Source: Leptospira interrogans serovar Manilae (lineage in GTDB: Bacteria; Spirochaetota; Leptospiria; Leptospirales; Leptospiraceae). Taken from it: a DNA stretch of 64,000 bases. The stretch is from assembly GCA_945887855.1 (NCBI GenBank), contig CAMCZP010000001.1, forward strand, positions 62,001 to 126,000, written 5' to 3'. This document shows, in pieces, positions 56,637 to 64,000 of this stretch (the first letter of the stretch is position 1; each line of letters opens with the position of its first letter). The position numbers and the translations under genes are program-made. Below the pieces are notes generated by a model. It was given only the letters and a program-made list of their open reading frames with translations. It was not told the origin of the DNA and did not search any database.

Positions 56637-58667
56637 CTAGAGAACATCGATTAAAATATAGGTGATATCATCTTGGTACCTAACTTTAGCCCCAGAAAAG
56701 CGAGAAAGATCCTTCAATAAAAGTTTCGATGTACTTTTTGTTTTAATACCATTCGATTTTTTGAAAAATTCTTCTAAAAATCTATCTCCGTAAGGTTCAC
56801 CTTTCGAATTTTCACACTCAGTCAGACCATCTGTATAAAATAGGATCCTATCACCCTGGTCTAAATTTATTGTAACCTTTTCGAGTTGGATATCTTGTTG
56901 GATGCCAATCATTTTTCCTTTTGGCTTAATTTCTATCATCTTATTTTCTTTTGATTTCCATATCAATAGAGGAGGGTGACCACAACTAGAGTATGACAAA
57001 GTCTTTGCATTAGAATCAATTAGTGCATAGCTTGCTGTTAAAAGTTGGTTACCCAACTTTTGATACAGTGCTGAATTTATATAAGCAAGGAGTCTATTTG
57101 GTTCAATAAAATACTTAACACCTTTTGAGAAGCAATACTTTACACTTGATGCAAAGAGAGAAGCTGGAATTCCATGTCCAGTTACATCGGCAATGAAAAC
57201 ACCCAGTTTATTGTCTTTTTGATAAAAATCATAGAAGTCTCCCCCTATCGTATTGCTTGGAATATAAACTGCATACATATCCAAGCCTTCAATTTTTGGA
57301 ACACCTGAGGGAAGTATAGTTCGATGGATCCTGCTGGCTGTATTGATTTCCATTTGAATAGAGTTTAACTGTTCTCTGAATTCACTGGATTTTTTTTCAA
57401 TTTCAGTTTTTTCTCTTCTGATCATTTGAACCTTGTAACCCATACCCAAAGAAAAAATAATTATCTCAAAGCTATACGCAAATAGAAATCCATAAAGAGT
57501 ATGAGTAGTTCTAGGATAAAGATTGAAATTGCTCAAAAGTGAAAAAGTCATAAAGATTACAATGAGGATTGATGCAAAGGAGTAGAACATCGCATATAAA
57601 TTTTTTCTAAAAGCTAGATAAAATGCAGCTATAGAGGATACTAATTGCCATACAATAGCATAAGCAGTTATGGATTGGGCACTAAATGAAAAGTTAATAA
57701 ATAAAATTGATACAAATATAAATAATCCTAAGTAAAAAAAGAACTTAAATATGTATGTTAAATATTGGTGATAAGAATCAATTTGAAGGAAGTCTCTGGC
57801 AAATAGTATTGAAAATAAAAGTGTATTAATTGCAGAGAATAATAAAATATAAGAATTAATTGCTGGGAAGTTGGGCACAATATATTGGAAAGTAAATCCA
57901 TAGTAGGTTATGAGAAAAATTCCAGAAAACATTATATAAGTTGAGTAGTACAAAAATGATTTATCATTGAAAGAATAAAATAGAAGATGAAAGAATAAAA
58001 CCATTATACTTATGATTCCAAAAAAACTTCCGAATAAAAATAAAAGCTTATAGTCGCGAATATAGAAATCTTTATGGTTCCATACATTGATCGGTATAGT
58101 TACAGTTGTTTGTGATTTTACCCTAAGATAATAAGTCTGATTTTCGGTAGGATTGATTTTAATTGGAAATAAAAAGTTTTTATGTGATACTTGTCTGGAA
58201 TTAAAAATGAGTGAATCACCAGTTTTGTATTGAATGATTTTATTTTGTTTATCTTTGAATAGCAATTCAACATCATCAAGTCCTGCAAATTCAACCTCAA
58301 CCAAATAGTCATCATCCACTTTTGATTCATTATAAAGATCTATTTTTATCCAAAATTGACTTTTGGTAAAACCAAAATTGGGAATGGAATCGTTTATTGA
58401 TTTAAAATTCGCTTCCTTTTTACCATCAACAATATCTTCAGGAGTAAATTCAATTTTAGGATCTTCTAATACTGATAAATGTTTCCCAATTCTTTCTTGG
58501 CTTTGGATTTCAGAAACAGAGATCACATCTCCAAAGAGTTGAATAGATGTTAAAAAAAATAAGAATAAAAGCATTGGTATGTTTTGGAAACTTATTACGT
58601 TATAGAAAGATATTTGTATAATTTTACAAACAATCATAAATTCTTCTAGATAATAAAGTTTCCGCAT
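56637..58667 (-). CDS. 7TMR-DISM receptor with SpoIIE (PP2C) phosphatase domain
   Basis: 676 residues. A signal helix (MLLFLFFLTSIQLFGD, about 32-47) suggests the true start may be the Met at 11 or 32. Then comes a 7TMR-DISMED2 extracellular sensor (about 50-195, FGFTKSQFWIKIDLYNES) and seven membrane helices (about 205-405). A short coiled coil (about 410-445) leads to the SpoIIE PP2C domain (about 450-676). Metal-binding aspartates are all present: GGDFYDFY, IADVTGHGIPAS, FYTDGLTECEN, YQDDITYILID. It would dephosphorylate a target, typically an anti-sigma antagonist, in response to an external ligand. The 200 bases between its stop and lptD hold small palindromes only. Confidence 0.93.
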   Translation of the reverse strand: MRKLYYLEEFMIVCKIIQISFYNVISFQNIPMLLFLFFLTSIQLFGDVISVSEIQSQERIGKHLSVLEDPKIEFTPEDIVDGKKEANFKSINDSIPNFGFTKSQFWIKIDLYNESKVDDDYLVEVEFAGLDDVELLFKDKQNKIIQYKTGDSLIFNSRQVSHKNFLFPIKINPTENQTYYLRVKSQTTVTIPINVWNHKDFYIRDYKLLFLFGSFFGIISIMVLFFHLLFYSFNDKSFLYYSTYIMFSGIFLITYYGFTFQYIVPNFPAINSYILLFSAINTLLFSILFARDFLQIDSYHQYLTYIFKFFFYLGLFIFVSILFINFSFSAQSITAYAIVWQLVSSIAAFYLAFRKNLYAMFYSFASILIVIFMTFSLLSNFNLYPRTTHTLYGFLFAYSFEIIIFSLGMGYKVQMIRREKTEIEKKSSEFREQLNSIQMEINTASRIHRTILPSGVPKIEGLDMYAVYIPSNTIGGDFYDFYQKDNKLGVFIADVTGHGIPASLFASSVKYCFSKGVKYFIEPNRLLAYINSALYQKLGNQLLTASYALIDSNAKTLSYSSCGHPPLLIWKSKENKMIEIKPKGKMIGIQQDIQLEKVTINLDQGDRILFYTDGLTECENSKGEPYGDRFLEEFFKKSNGIKTKSTSKLLLKDLSRFSGAKVRYQDDITYILIDVL

Positions 58668-58721
58668 ATTTTCTTATGTCTAAAAATTAAATTCCAATTA
58701 CTTTGTAATGTGCCTTCCTGT

Positions 58722-59210
58722 TTATGCACCAATAATTTTAGATAGTTCAATGTCAATTTCGTCAGGGGATGTTTTAGGGGAAAATCTCTTAATTACAGTG
58801 CCTTCAGAGTTAACCAAGAATTTCTGAAAATTCCATTCAATCTCACCATCAAACCCGGGATTGGATTCTTTAGACGTCAGATAATTGTAGAGTTCACTTT
58901 GACCATCGCCCTTTTTTACTTTTATTTTGGAAAATAGGGGAAAACTTACTTTGTAGTTCATATCACAAAATTGTTTTATTTCAGACTCTGTTCCAGGTTC
59001 TTGTCCCATGAAATCATTGGAGGGAAATCCAAGAATCTCAAAATTCTTTGATTGGTATTTTTCATAGAGAGCTTGTAGTCCCTTGTATTGAGGAGTAAGC
59101 CCACACTTAGATGCAACATTTACTACCAAAACTGTTTTACCTAAATAATCACTAAGATTTTTGACATTTCCATCTATGTCTTTTACGCTGAATTGAAGAG
59201 GTTTATTCAT
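58722..59210 (-). CDS. Glutathione peroxidase family thiol peroxidase
   Basis: 162 residues, the usual GPx length. The peroxidatic residue is Cys36 in NVASKCGLTPQY. It is encoded by an ordinary Cys codon, not selenocysteine. The Gln and Trp of the catalytic tetrad appear in GFPSNDFMGQEPG and EIEWNFQKFLV. FCDMNYKVSFPLF supplies the resolving-Cys region typical of thioredoxin-dependent GPx. It reduces hydroperoxides in the cytoplasm. The ATG has AAGGAG eight bases upstream. Same strand as ruvA and ptsI, 52 bases after ruvA. Confidence 0.94.
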   Translation of the reverse strand: MNKPLQFSVKDIDGNVKNLSDYLGKTVLVVNVASKCGLTPQYKGLQALYEKYQSKNFEILGFPSNDFMGQEPGTESEIKQFCDMNYKVSFPLFSKIKVKKGDGQSELYNYLTSKESNPGFDGEIEWNFQKFLVNSEGTVIKRFSPKTSPDEIDIELSKIIGA

Positions 59211-59262
59211 ATCCGAACTCCTTTTTTGTATAGTTACAATTCTTTAGGTGAGATGGAACTCT

Positions 59263-59856
59263 TCAACTGTATTTTAATACTTCTCTTATAATATCAGCAG
59301 TCTCAGCATCAGGAGTTTTCTCTAGCTGTTTTTTTACTTCCCTATTGGCTGTTTTTTCATCAAAACCCAGTTGTAAGAGTGCTAATATGGATAGGGATTC
59401 ATTTGCAGATTTGGGAGAAGAAGATGAGGAATCTTCCAAAAAGCCTTCAAATTTTTTCAAGTTTTGCTTTACTTCAAATAGAATTTTCTCTGAGGTTTTT
59501 CCTTTTACCTTAGGAATTTTTTCTAATTTAGTTTTATCCTCTCTCTTCACTGCATCAATAAGCTCAAGAGGACTCAAAAATGAGAGAACTCTCAGTGCAG
59601 TCATTTCACCTATTCCCTGAAGACTTTTCAAGAGCTCAAAAAGTTCCCTTTCTTTTTCTTCTGTAAAACCAAATAACTTTTGTGATCTATCTGTAATAGA
59701 GTGAAATACAAATAAAAAAACTTCTTTGTTATTCGTGTCTTTTAAAATATCGTAGGATTTAAAAGAGATATTCAATTCATATACTACACCATTCACATCA
59801 ATAAAAGCTTTGTTTATATTTACTTTGCGGATTTTACCCCGAAGACCTGCTATCAT
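59263..59856 (-). CDS. ruvA: Holliday junction DNA helicase subunit RuvA
   Basis: 197 residues. The N-terminal OB fold MIAGLRGKIRKVNINKAFIDVNGVVYEL is characteristic. The tandem helix-hairpin-helix domain includes LLKSLQGIGEMTALRVLS and LEKIPKVKGKTSEKILFEV. The C-terminal third domain (SILALLQLGFDEKTANREV) contacts RuvB. It holds four-way junctions during recombination repair. AAGGAT lies six bases before the ATG, and ptsI ends eight bases upstream on the same strand. Confidence 0.96.
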   Translation of the reverse strand: MIAGLRGKIRKVNINKAFIDVNGVVYELNISFKSYDILKDTNNKEVFLFVFHSITDRSQKLFGFTEEKERELFELLKSLQGIGEMTALRVLSFLSPLELIDAVKREDKTKLEKIPKVKGKTSEKILFEVKQNLKKFEGFLEDSSSSSPKSANESLSILALLQLGFDEKTANREVKKQLEKTPDAETADIIREVLKYS

Positions 59857-59864
59857 AAGAATCC

Positions 59865-61595
59865 TTAGTTGAGTAGATGTAAATTGAAGAGATATGCTTC
59901 AACTTCTGCAAATTTCTCTTCTTGGGAAAGTTTTAATACTTCCTGTGCCAATCTTTTTGCTTGTGATATATCTATACCACTTATTAATTTCTTTATTTTT
60001 TTTACCATCGGTAGAGCAACAGAGAGCTCTCTAAATCCTATGCCTATTAAAAATATTGTGAAGTTTAAATCAGAGGCTAATTCTCCGCAAAGACTTAGAG
60101 GAATCTCATGCGTGTTTGAAACTTCACCTATCATCTTTAGAGTTTTTAGAAAAGCATAGTTATATGGATTGTAAAGATCTGAAATATCTGAATTGTTTCT
60201 ATCTACAGCCATAAAATACTGCAATAGGTCGTTTGTACCTACCGAGAAAAAATCACATTCATTTGAAAAGATCTCTAGTGATAAGGCACAGGCAGGTGTC
60301 TCTACCATAATTCCAAGTTTTGGATTTTTGTACTTATAGCCTTTTTTGCTCAATTCTAATTTGCACTCATTGAGTATTCTTTTGGATTCTAAAAACTCTC
60401 CCATTTGTGTTATCATGGGAAACATTATTGAAATGTTTCCATAATGGGTGGCTCTCAAAATAGCTCTCAATTGTTTTTTGAATTTATCTGTATTGCGTAA
60501 GCTATATCTTATACCTCTATTTCCTAAAAATGGATTATCTTCAGGAGTTTCCATTTCTAGTTTATCAGCACCAACATCAAAAGTACGTATGGTAAATTGT
60601 TTGCCTTCTAAGCCTTCTGCAATTTTTTTATAGATTTGAAATTGATCCTCTTCAGAAACATTGTGATGAATTGATTCCATAAGTAATGTTTCAGTTCTAA
60701 ATAGCCCCACACCCTCAGCGCCGGATTGTATGATATTCTTACAATCTTCAGGTGATTCCAAATTCACTTTGATATGGATTCTTTCTTTATCCATTGTATA
60801 ACAGACATGTGATATTTTTTCTAAATTATTTTCTCTTGGAAAGCTTTCAGAAAAACCATAATTCTTTATTTGAGAGATTTGTGGGTTTTTATAGATACAT
60901 CCAGAATCTCCATCTAAAAAAATAAATTCTCCCTCTAAAATATCACCTGTAATACCTTTGATTCCTACAACAGCAGGAATTTCAAAATGTTTAGCAAGAA
61001 TAGCCATGTGCCCTGTTCGTCCACCCCTTTCAGTTGCGATACCCTTTATGTTGGACTTATCCATGTGAAGCATTTGTGATGGTGTTAGTTCAGAAGCAAC
61101 AATAATGACAGGAGATTTTAAGTTAGAAAGAATATGGTAATCGCTCTTTTTACCCAGTAAATTATTTTCAATTCTCTTGCCTATGTCCCTAACATCTGCG
61201 GAACGTTCTCTAATATATTCATCATTTATATCTTCAAATTCCTTGGAAATACGTTCAATTTCATGAAAGAGGGCGAGGGGAGCATTTTCAAACTTAGTTT
61301 CAATTCTATTCTTTACCCCATTGATCAAAATTGGATCGTCCAGCATACACATCTGGGCAATTAGAATGTCTTTGAGGTCCTCATTTTCTAAAGAATTTTT
61401 TGTGACTATGGAATCTAGTTCAGTCTTTGTTTTGTTGAGAGCAGTTTGGAATTTACTGATCTCTGCTTGGATTTTTTTTGGATGTATTATTTTTTCTAAA
61501 ATTAAGTGATTTGAAGAAATGATTTTAAGAACAGGCCCATATATTTTTCCGGGTGATGCTGATATGCCTTTATAGGTCTGTGGTAGGTGTTTCAT
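59865..61595 (-). CDS. ptsI: PTS enzyme I (phosphoenolpyruvate-protein phosphotransferase)
   Basis: 576 residues. The N-terminal swivelling domain starts YKGISASPGKIYGPV. The phosphorylated His lies in ERGGRTGHMAILAKHFEIPAVVG (near 195). The PEP-binding TIM barrel has GVGLFRTETLLM, RTFDVGADK, NPFLGNRGIRYSL, MVETPACA, FFSVGTNDLLQYFMAVDRNN, and the catalytic Cys in LSLCGELASD. It passes phosphate from PEP to HPr. No HPr or sugar-specific EII gene is in the window, so a regulatory role is as likely as sugar uptake. First gene of the ptsI-ruvA series. Confidence 0.96.
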   Translation of the reverse strand: MKHLPQTYKGISASPGKIYGPVLKIISSNHLILEKIIHPKKIQAEISKFQTALNKTKTELDSIVTKNSLENEDLKDILIAQMCMLDDPILINGVKNRIETKFENAPLALFHEIERISKEFEDINDEYIRERSADVRDIGKRIENNLLGKKSDYHILSNLKSPVIIVASELTPSQMLHMDKSNIKGIATERGGRTGHMAILAKHFEIPAVVGIKGITGDILEGEFIFLDGDSGCIYKNPQISQIKNYGFSESFPRENNLEKISHVCYTMDKERIHIKVNLESPEDCKNIIQSGAEGVGLFRTETLLMESIHHNVSEEDQFQIYKKIAEGLEGKQFTIRTFDVGADKLEMETPEDNPFLGNRGIRYSLRNTDKFKKQLRAILRATHYGNISIMFPMITQMGEFLESKRILNECKLELSKKGYKYKNPKLGIMVETPACALSLEIFSNECDFFSVGTNDLLQYFMAVDRNNSDISDLYNPYNYAFLKTLKMIGEVSNTHEIPLSLCGELASDLNFTIFLIGIGFRELSVALPMVKKIKKLISGIDISQAKRLAQEVLKLSQEEKFAEVEAYLFNLHLLN

Positions 61596-62234
61596 TCAAT
61601 TCTCTATAGGTTAATTTATACTTATAAATAAATTTAAAATATTTTTCTCTGCAAATATCGCTTCTATTGGAAATCTAAATTCTAAACCATTTCTTTCCCA
61701 AAAAGAAAAAGTTCTCTAATCTAGGAAAATATATTTTCCAGTCCCAAGGAAAAATTCTTTGTAAATGAATGTTGTAAGCACTTAGATTTAGTTCAGTAGA
61801 AACCACAAATTCAATCTATTTTTTTCAATTAATTAGACTGAGGTTTTATCAGTCAGAGGCACTGCATTGCAAATTTAAATCGTATTGATCATCCATATGC
61901 TTTTTTTTTAAAAGGTTTGGATAGCTAAATAAAATTATTTTATAATAAATTTCTGTCAAAATTAAAATTATTCCCTTAAAGAATTTTTATAAAGATTCTA
62001 CTTTCACTTTGCTAAACTTCCTTTGCAACAGAGGAAATACCCAAAACCTAATATTCATAAGCAGGGTTATGTTCCATTTTGGGCTTGTTGTATGGATACG
62101 ACACTGTTGTAATATTGCAACAAATTCTCAGTTGCAAAGAAGTGAAACTGGAGATTATTCCCAATATTTATATGTATTATGTCTCTTTGTTTTAGGTACG
62201 ATTATTGCAAATAGAACTATAAGGTTACAAAAAG
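61596..62234. promoter_or_regulatory. Divergent intergenic region between ptsI and lpxC
   Basis: This is 639 bases without a convincing gene. It must hold the promoters of ptsI (minus) and lpxC (plus). Five copies of the self-complementary hexamer TTGCAA lie at 61867, 62023, 62115, 62132 and 62205. An 18-base near-perfect palindrome, 62105-62122, contains one of them. A 115-codon plus-strand ORF (62009-62356) runs into lpxC in another frame and looks spurious. Confidence 0.6.
62105..62122. promoter_or_regulatory. 18-bp near-palindrome, possible operator
   Basis: tgttgtaatattgcaaca is symmetric except for one T/G pair. It lies 113 bases before the lpxC start codon. The shape (two inverted half-sites around an AATATT core) suits a dimeric repressor or activator. 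No family can be named from sequence alone. Confidence 0.4.
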
Positions 62235-63158
62235 ATGAATTTAAATACAAAAAGAAAAACTATAAAAAACAAAATCTCTCTCAATGGAATAGGGCTACAC
62301 TCTGGAAAGACTGTAAAAATGCAGCTTCATCCTGCAGATTCCGGGACAGGGATTAATTTTATACCTAATTCATCATCATCTAAAAAGTTCAAAATCCCTG
62401 TTTCCCTAGACTATGTTGTGGATACTTCCAATGCAGTCACTCTTGGAGATGGAATTCATACAATCCAAACTGTAGAACACTTACTAGCAGCACTGTATAC
62501 CCGAGGAATCACAGATCTATTAATTGAAATAGATTCTTTAGAAATTCCCATAATGGATGGTTCTAGTCTTCCCTTCATGGAAGCAATCAGTCCTGAAAAT
62601 ATGATTGAGCATGAGGATGAAGTTGAACCTATTCGTGTCATGAACCCAGTATGGGTGGTAGATGGAGATAAGTACCTTGTAATTCTTCCCAGTGATTCCT
62701 TGAAAGTAACCTATCATATTGATTTTAAACACCCTCTACTCAAGGGGCAGAGCTATACAACGGAGATTGATAACTCTATTTTAGAAAAAGAAATTCTTCC
62801 TGCTAGAACATTTGGTTTTTTAAAAGATGTGAAAGCTCTCCAGGAGAGGGGACTTGCGTTAGGAGGTTCTCTGAACAATGCTATCGTACTTTCTGAAGAC
62901 GGGTATTTGAATGAATCACTCCGATTTGACAATGAGTGTGTTCGTCATAAAATTCTCGATCTCGTTGGAGATCTTTCCATCGTTGGGCGTCCTATCATTG
63001 GTCATATTCTAGCCTCCAAAGCAGGGCATGCACTCGATATTTCTATGGGCAAATTGCTCCTCAGTAAGTTCACTGGAAATGAGATTAGTAAATTCAAAAG
63101 TAAGCGATACAACTATTTGCAACGAAAGAATTTTCAACTTGGAAGTGTTGCAGGCTAA
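62235..63158 (+). CDS. lpxC: UDP-3-O-acyl-N-acetylglucosamine deacetylase
   Basis: 307 residues. The N-terminal ISLNGIGLHSGKTVKMQLHPA is typical. Zinc and catalytic residues are visible: TVEHLLAAL (Glu and His), IPIMDGSSLPFMEAI, VRHKILDLVGDL (His and Asp), and KAGHALDISMGKLLL with the general-acid His. It catalyses the committed step of lipid A synthesis, so the organism makes LPS. The ATG has AAGG ten bases upstream. The last base of its stop codon is one base from lipB on the opposite strand. Confidence 0.96.
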   Translation: MNLNTKRKTIKNKISLNGIGLHSGKTVKMQLHPADSGTGINFIPNSSSSKKFKIPVSLDYVVDTSNAVTLGDGIHTIQTVEHLLAALYTRGITDLLIEIDSLEIPIMDGSSLPFMEAISPENMIEHEDEVEPIRVMNPVWVVDGDKYLVILPSDSLKVTYHIDFKHPLLKGQSYTTEIDNSILEKEILPARTFGFLKDVKALQERGLALGGSLNNAIVLSEDGYLNESLRFDNECVRHKILDLVGDLSIVGRPIIGHILASKAGHALDISMGKLLLSKFTGNEISKFKSKRYNYLQRKNFQLGSVAG

Positions 63159-63159
63159 G

Positions 63160-63792
63160 CTATTTTCTTATAATAAAAACTTTCATCAAATCCTGTGAGA
63201 TAGTTTCACAAAAGGTCTTTTTTAATTTAGTATCCTTTCCTAAAGATTGGATGGATGTAATATTTTCTGATTTTCCTCCACAGGGATGGATCATAGAAAA
63301 AGTATAGAGTGAATTATCTATATTCACTGCAGCACCAAAACTTGTGAAAAATGATTTAAAATAAATTCCAAAAGAAACAATTTTTTTTTCTGGATTGTCT
63401 GAAAGGTAGAGCCCCGGGCTATCGGGATTGTCAATTACGGAGATTCCCCAAATGGAATCTATTGACTCGGCAATACTATTTCTAAATATATGAATAAATT
63501 CAGTTACCGAAATATTTCTTTTTTTTAGATCAATATGGGGATAGATAACCAATTGTCCTGGTTCATGTGCCGTAAAGTCGCCTCCCCGTTTTATATAAAA
63601 AATCTTTACACCTTTCTGGTTGAGTTCTTCCTCGGTCATAAGTAAATTATTTTCATGAAAATTTGAACCCGCAGTGATTGTTGGAGGATGTTCCAAAAAA
63701 AGAATGCTTTCTTTTCGCATCTTTCTTGATTTTTCCTGGAATTTAATATATTTAGAATATGGAACACTTTTGGAGAAATGATGATATTTCAT
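63160..63792 (-). CDS. lipB: Octanoyl-[acyl carrier protein]:protein octanoyltransferase
   Basis: 210 residues. Family motifs are FLEHPPTITAGSNF (near 32-45), IKRGGDFTAHEPGQLVIYPHIDL (near 68-90), the Lys-bearing KKIVSFGIYFKSFFTSFGAAVNID, and MIHPCGGKSENITS with the acyl-thioester Cys. The catalytic Lys-Cys pair appears intact. It moves octanoate from ACP to the E2 and GcvH lipoyl domains. The ATG lacks a ribosome site. An in-frame TGA lies just upstream and the length fits, so the ATG is right. Its leader overlaps the divergent Panacea gene. Confidence 0.93.
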   Translation of the reverse strand: MKYHHFSKSVPYSKYIKFQEKSRKMRKESILFLEHPPTITAGSNFHENNLLMTEEELNQKGVKIFYIKRGGDFTAHEPGQLVIYPHIDLKKRNISVTEFIHIFRNSIAESIDSIWGISVIDNPDSPGLYLSDNPEKKIVSFGIYFKSFFTSFGAAVNIDNSLYTFSMIHPCGGKSENITSIQSLGKDTKLKKTFCETISQDLMKVFIIRK

Positions 63793-63808
63793 TCTTGGAG
63801 GATATCAA

Positions 63809-64000
63809 GTGGAAAAATTAATGCAAGTGATTTCCTATATTCTTTCCGAATCCCTTCAGGGTAGATCCAGATTGGATTTGTCTAAATTGCTCTATTATGG
63901 GGATGCAGTGTTCTTTCAGCACCATGCAGAAATCATAACAGGAGAGCGTTATATTCATACAGAAGACTCTCCCCAGCCCTTTCAGTTTTACAATGCAATC
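63809..64000 (+). CDS. Panacea/SocA-like domain protein (partial)
   Basis: 64 codons to the right edge, still open. It starts at GTG, with GGAGG seven bases upstream. An ATG at 63821 is a poorer choice because it lacks that spacing. The visible part contains LDLSKLLYYGDAVFFQHHAEIITGERYIHTEDSPQPF. This matches the Panacea (antitoxin SocA-like, DUF4065) opening K-L-L-Y-Y-x-D with a following tGe.y. Such proteins are antitoxins or proteolytic adaptors in some bacteria, but most chromosomal copies are uncharacterised. It is divergent from lipB with 16 bases between start codons. Confidence 0.75.
   Translation, partial: MEKLMQVISYILSESLQGRSRLDLSKLLYYGDAVFFQHHAEIITGERYIHTEDSPQPFQFYNAI

Noticed and set aside
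58722..59210. Selenocysteine glutathione peroxidase
   Set aside because: The active-site codon is an ordinary Cys codon and the frame has no internal TGA.
62009..62356. 115-codon plus-strand ORF in front of and overlapping lpxC
   Set aside because: It overlaps the lpxC start by about 120 bases in another frame, has no ribosome site, and its second half is only an out-of-frame reading of lpxC.

Overview
The window is AT-rich, gene-dense bacterial chromosome, most likely from a Leptospira-like spirochaete (Leptospirales). This is an inference from several features. It carries lipid A and LPS genes (lpxC, lptD), which most other spirochaetes lack. It has many cyclic-nucleotide and SpoIIE/7TMR-DISM signalling proteins, spirochaete-style lipoproteins, a futalosine-pathway menaquinone gene (mqnC), PEP carboxylase, and frequent TTG start codons backed by good Shine-Dalgarno sites. 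I see no insertion sequence, prophage, integrase or CRISPR array. One tRNA gene, tRNA-Leu(CAA), is present.

Layout. 1-282 holds the start of a TetR regulator cut by the window edge. 464-5285 is a cyclic-nucleotide cluster: a CNB protein, a dCache class III cyclase with guanylyl-type base-recognition residues, and a double-CNB protein. 5609-7624 is a large Pro/Gln-rich protein. 7794-10456 has a thioesterase, the tRNA, a conserved unknown and a zinc amidase. 10670-13484 is mqnC, a thioredoxin-like protein and a SrkA-like kinase in tight succession, followed by glutaminase. 14580-18795 is a four-gene operon on the minus strand: a degenerate histidine-kinase-like lipoprotein, a LEA14-like lipoprotein, aroD and manA. 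18879-22594 has a beta-lactamase-fold hydrolase, an MscS channel and a LysM/M23 peptidase. 22766-29111 is an M20 amidohydrolase coupled to a 1721-residue (pseudo)kinase-AAA-GAF-PP2C protein. 29230-36429 has an APC permease, an ABC-F ATPase, an OmpA-domain protein, carA, a DUF5808 protein and a PTPS-III-type pterin enzyme. 36584-44913 has a DUF1858 protein, a WYL regulator, a CNT-like permease, a SnoaL-like protein, a methyltransferase, ribF, dprA and a GNAT protein. 44906-48728 encodes an ankyrin/propeller protein and an SH3/M23 peptidase. 48901-58667 has ppc, a probable pseudogene relic, a polyprenyl glycosylphosphotransferase, lptD and a 7TMR-DISM/SpoIIE phosphatase. 58722-64000 has glutathione peroxidase, ruvA, ptsI, lpxC, lipB and the start of a Panacea-domain protein.

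How the genes work together. Envelope building recurs through the window (lpxC, lptD, glycosylphosphotransferase, two M23 peptidases, an amidase, an OmpA-type anchor, several lipoproteins). Signalling is the second theme: cyclic-nucleotide synthesis and binding, two SpoIIE phosphatases, and two proteins that keep a kinase architecture but have lost key catalytic residues. I found no obviously new multi-gene system. The strongest leads are the predicted cGMP cluster, the ExxHGH pterin enzyme, the two pseudoenzyme signalling proteins, the TTGCAA-rich lpxC leader, and the relic reading frame upstream of ppc.
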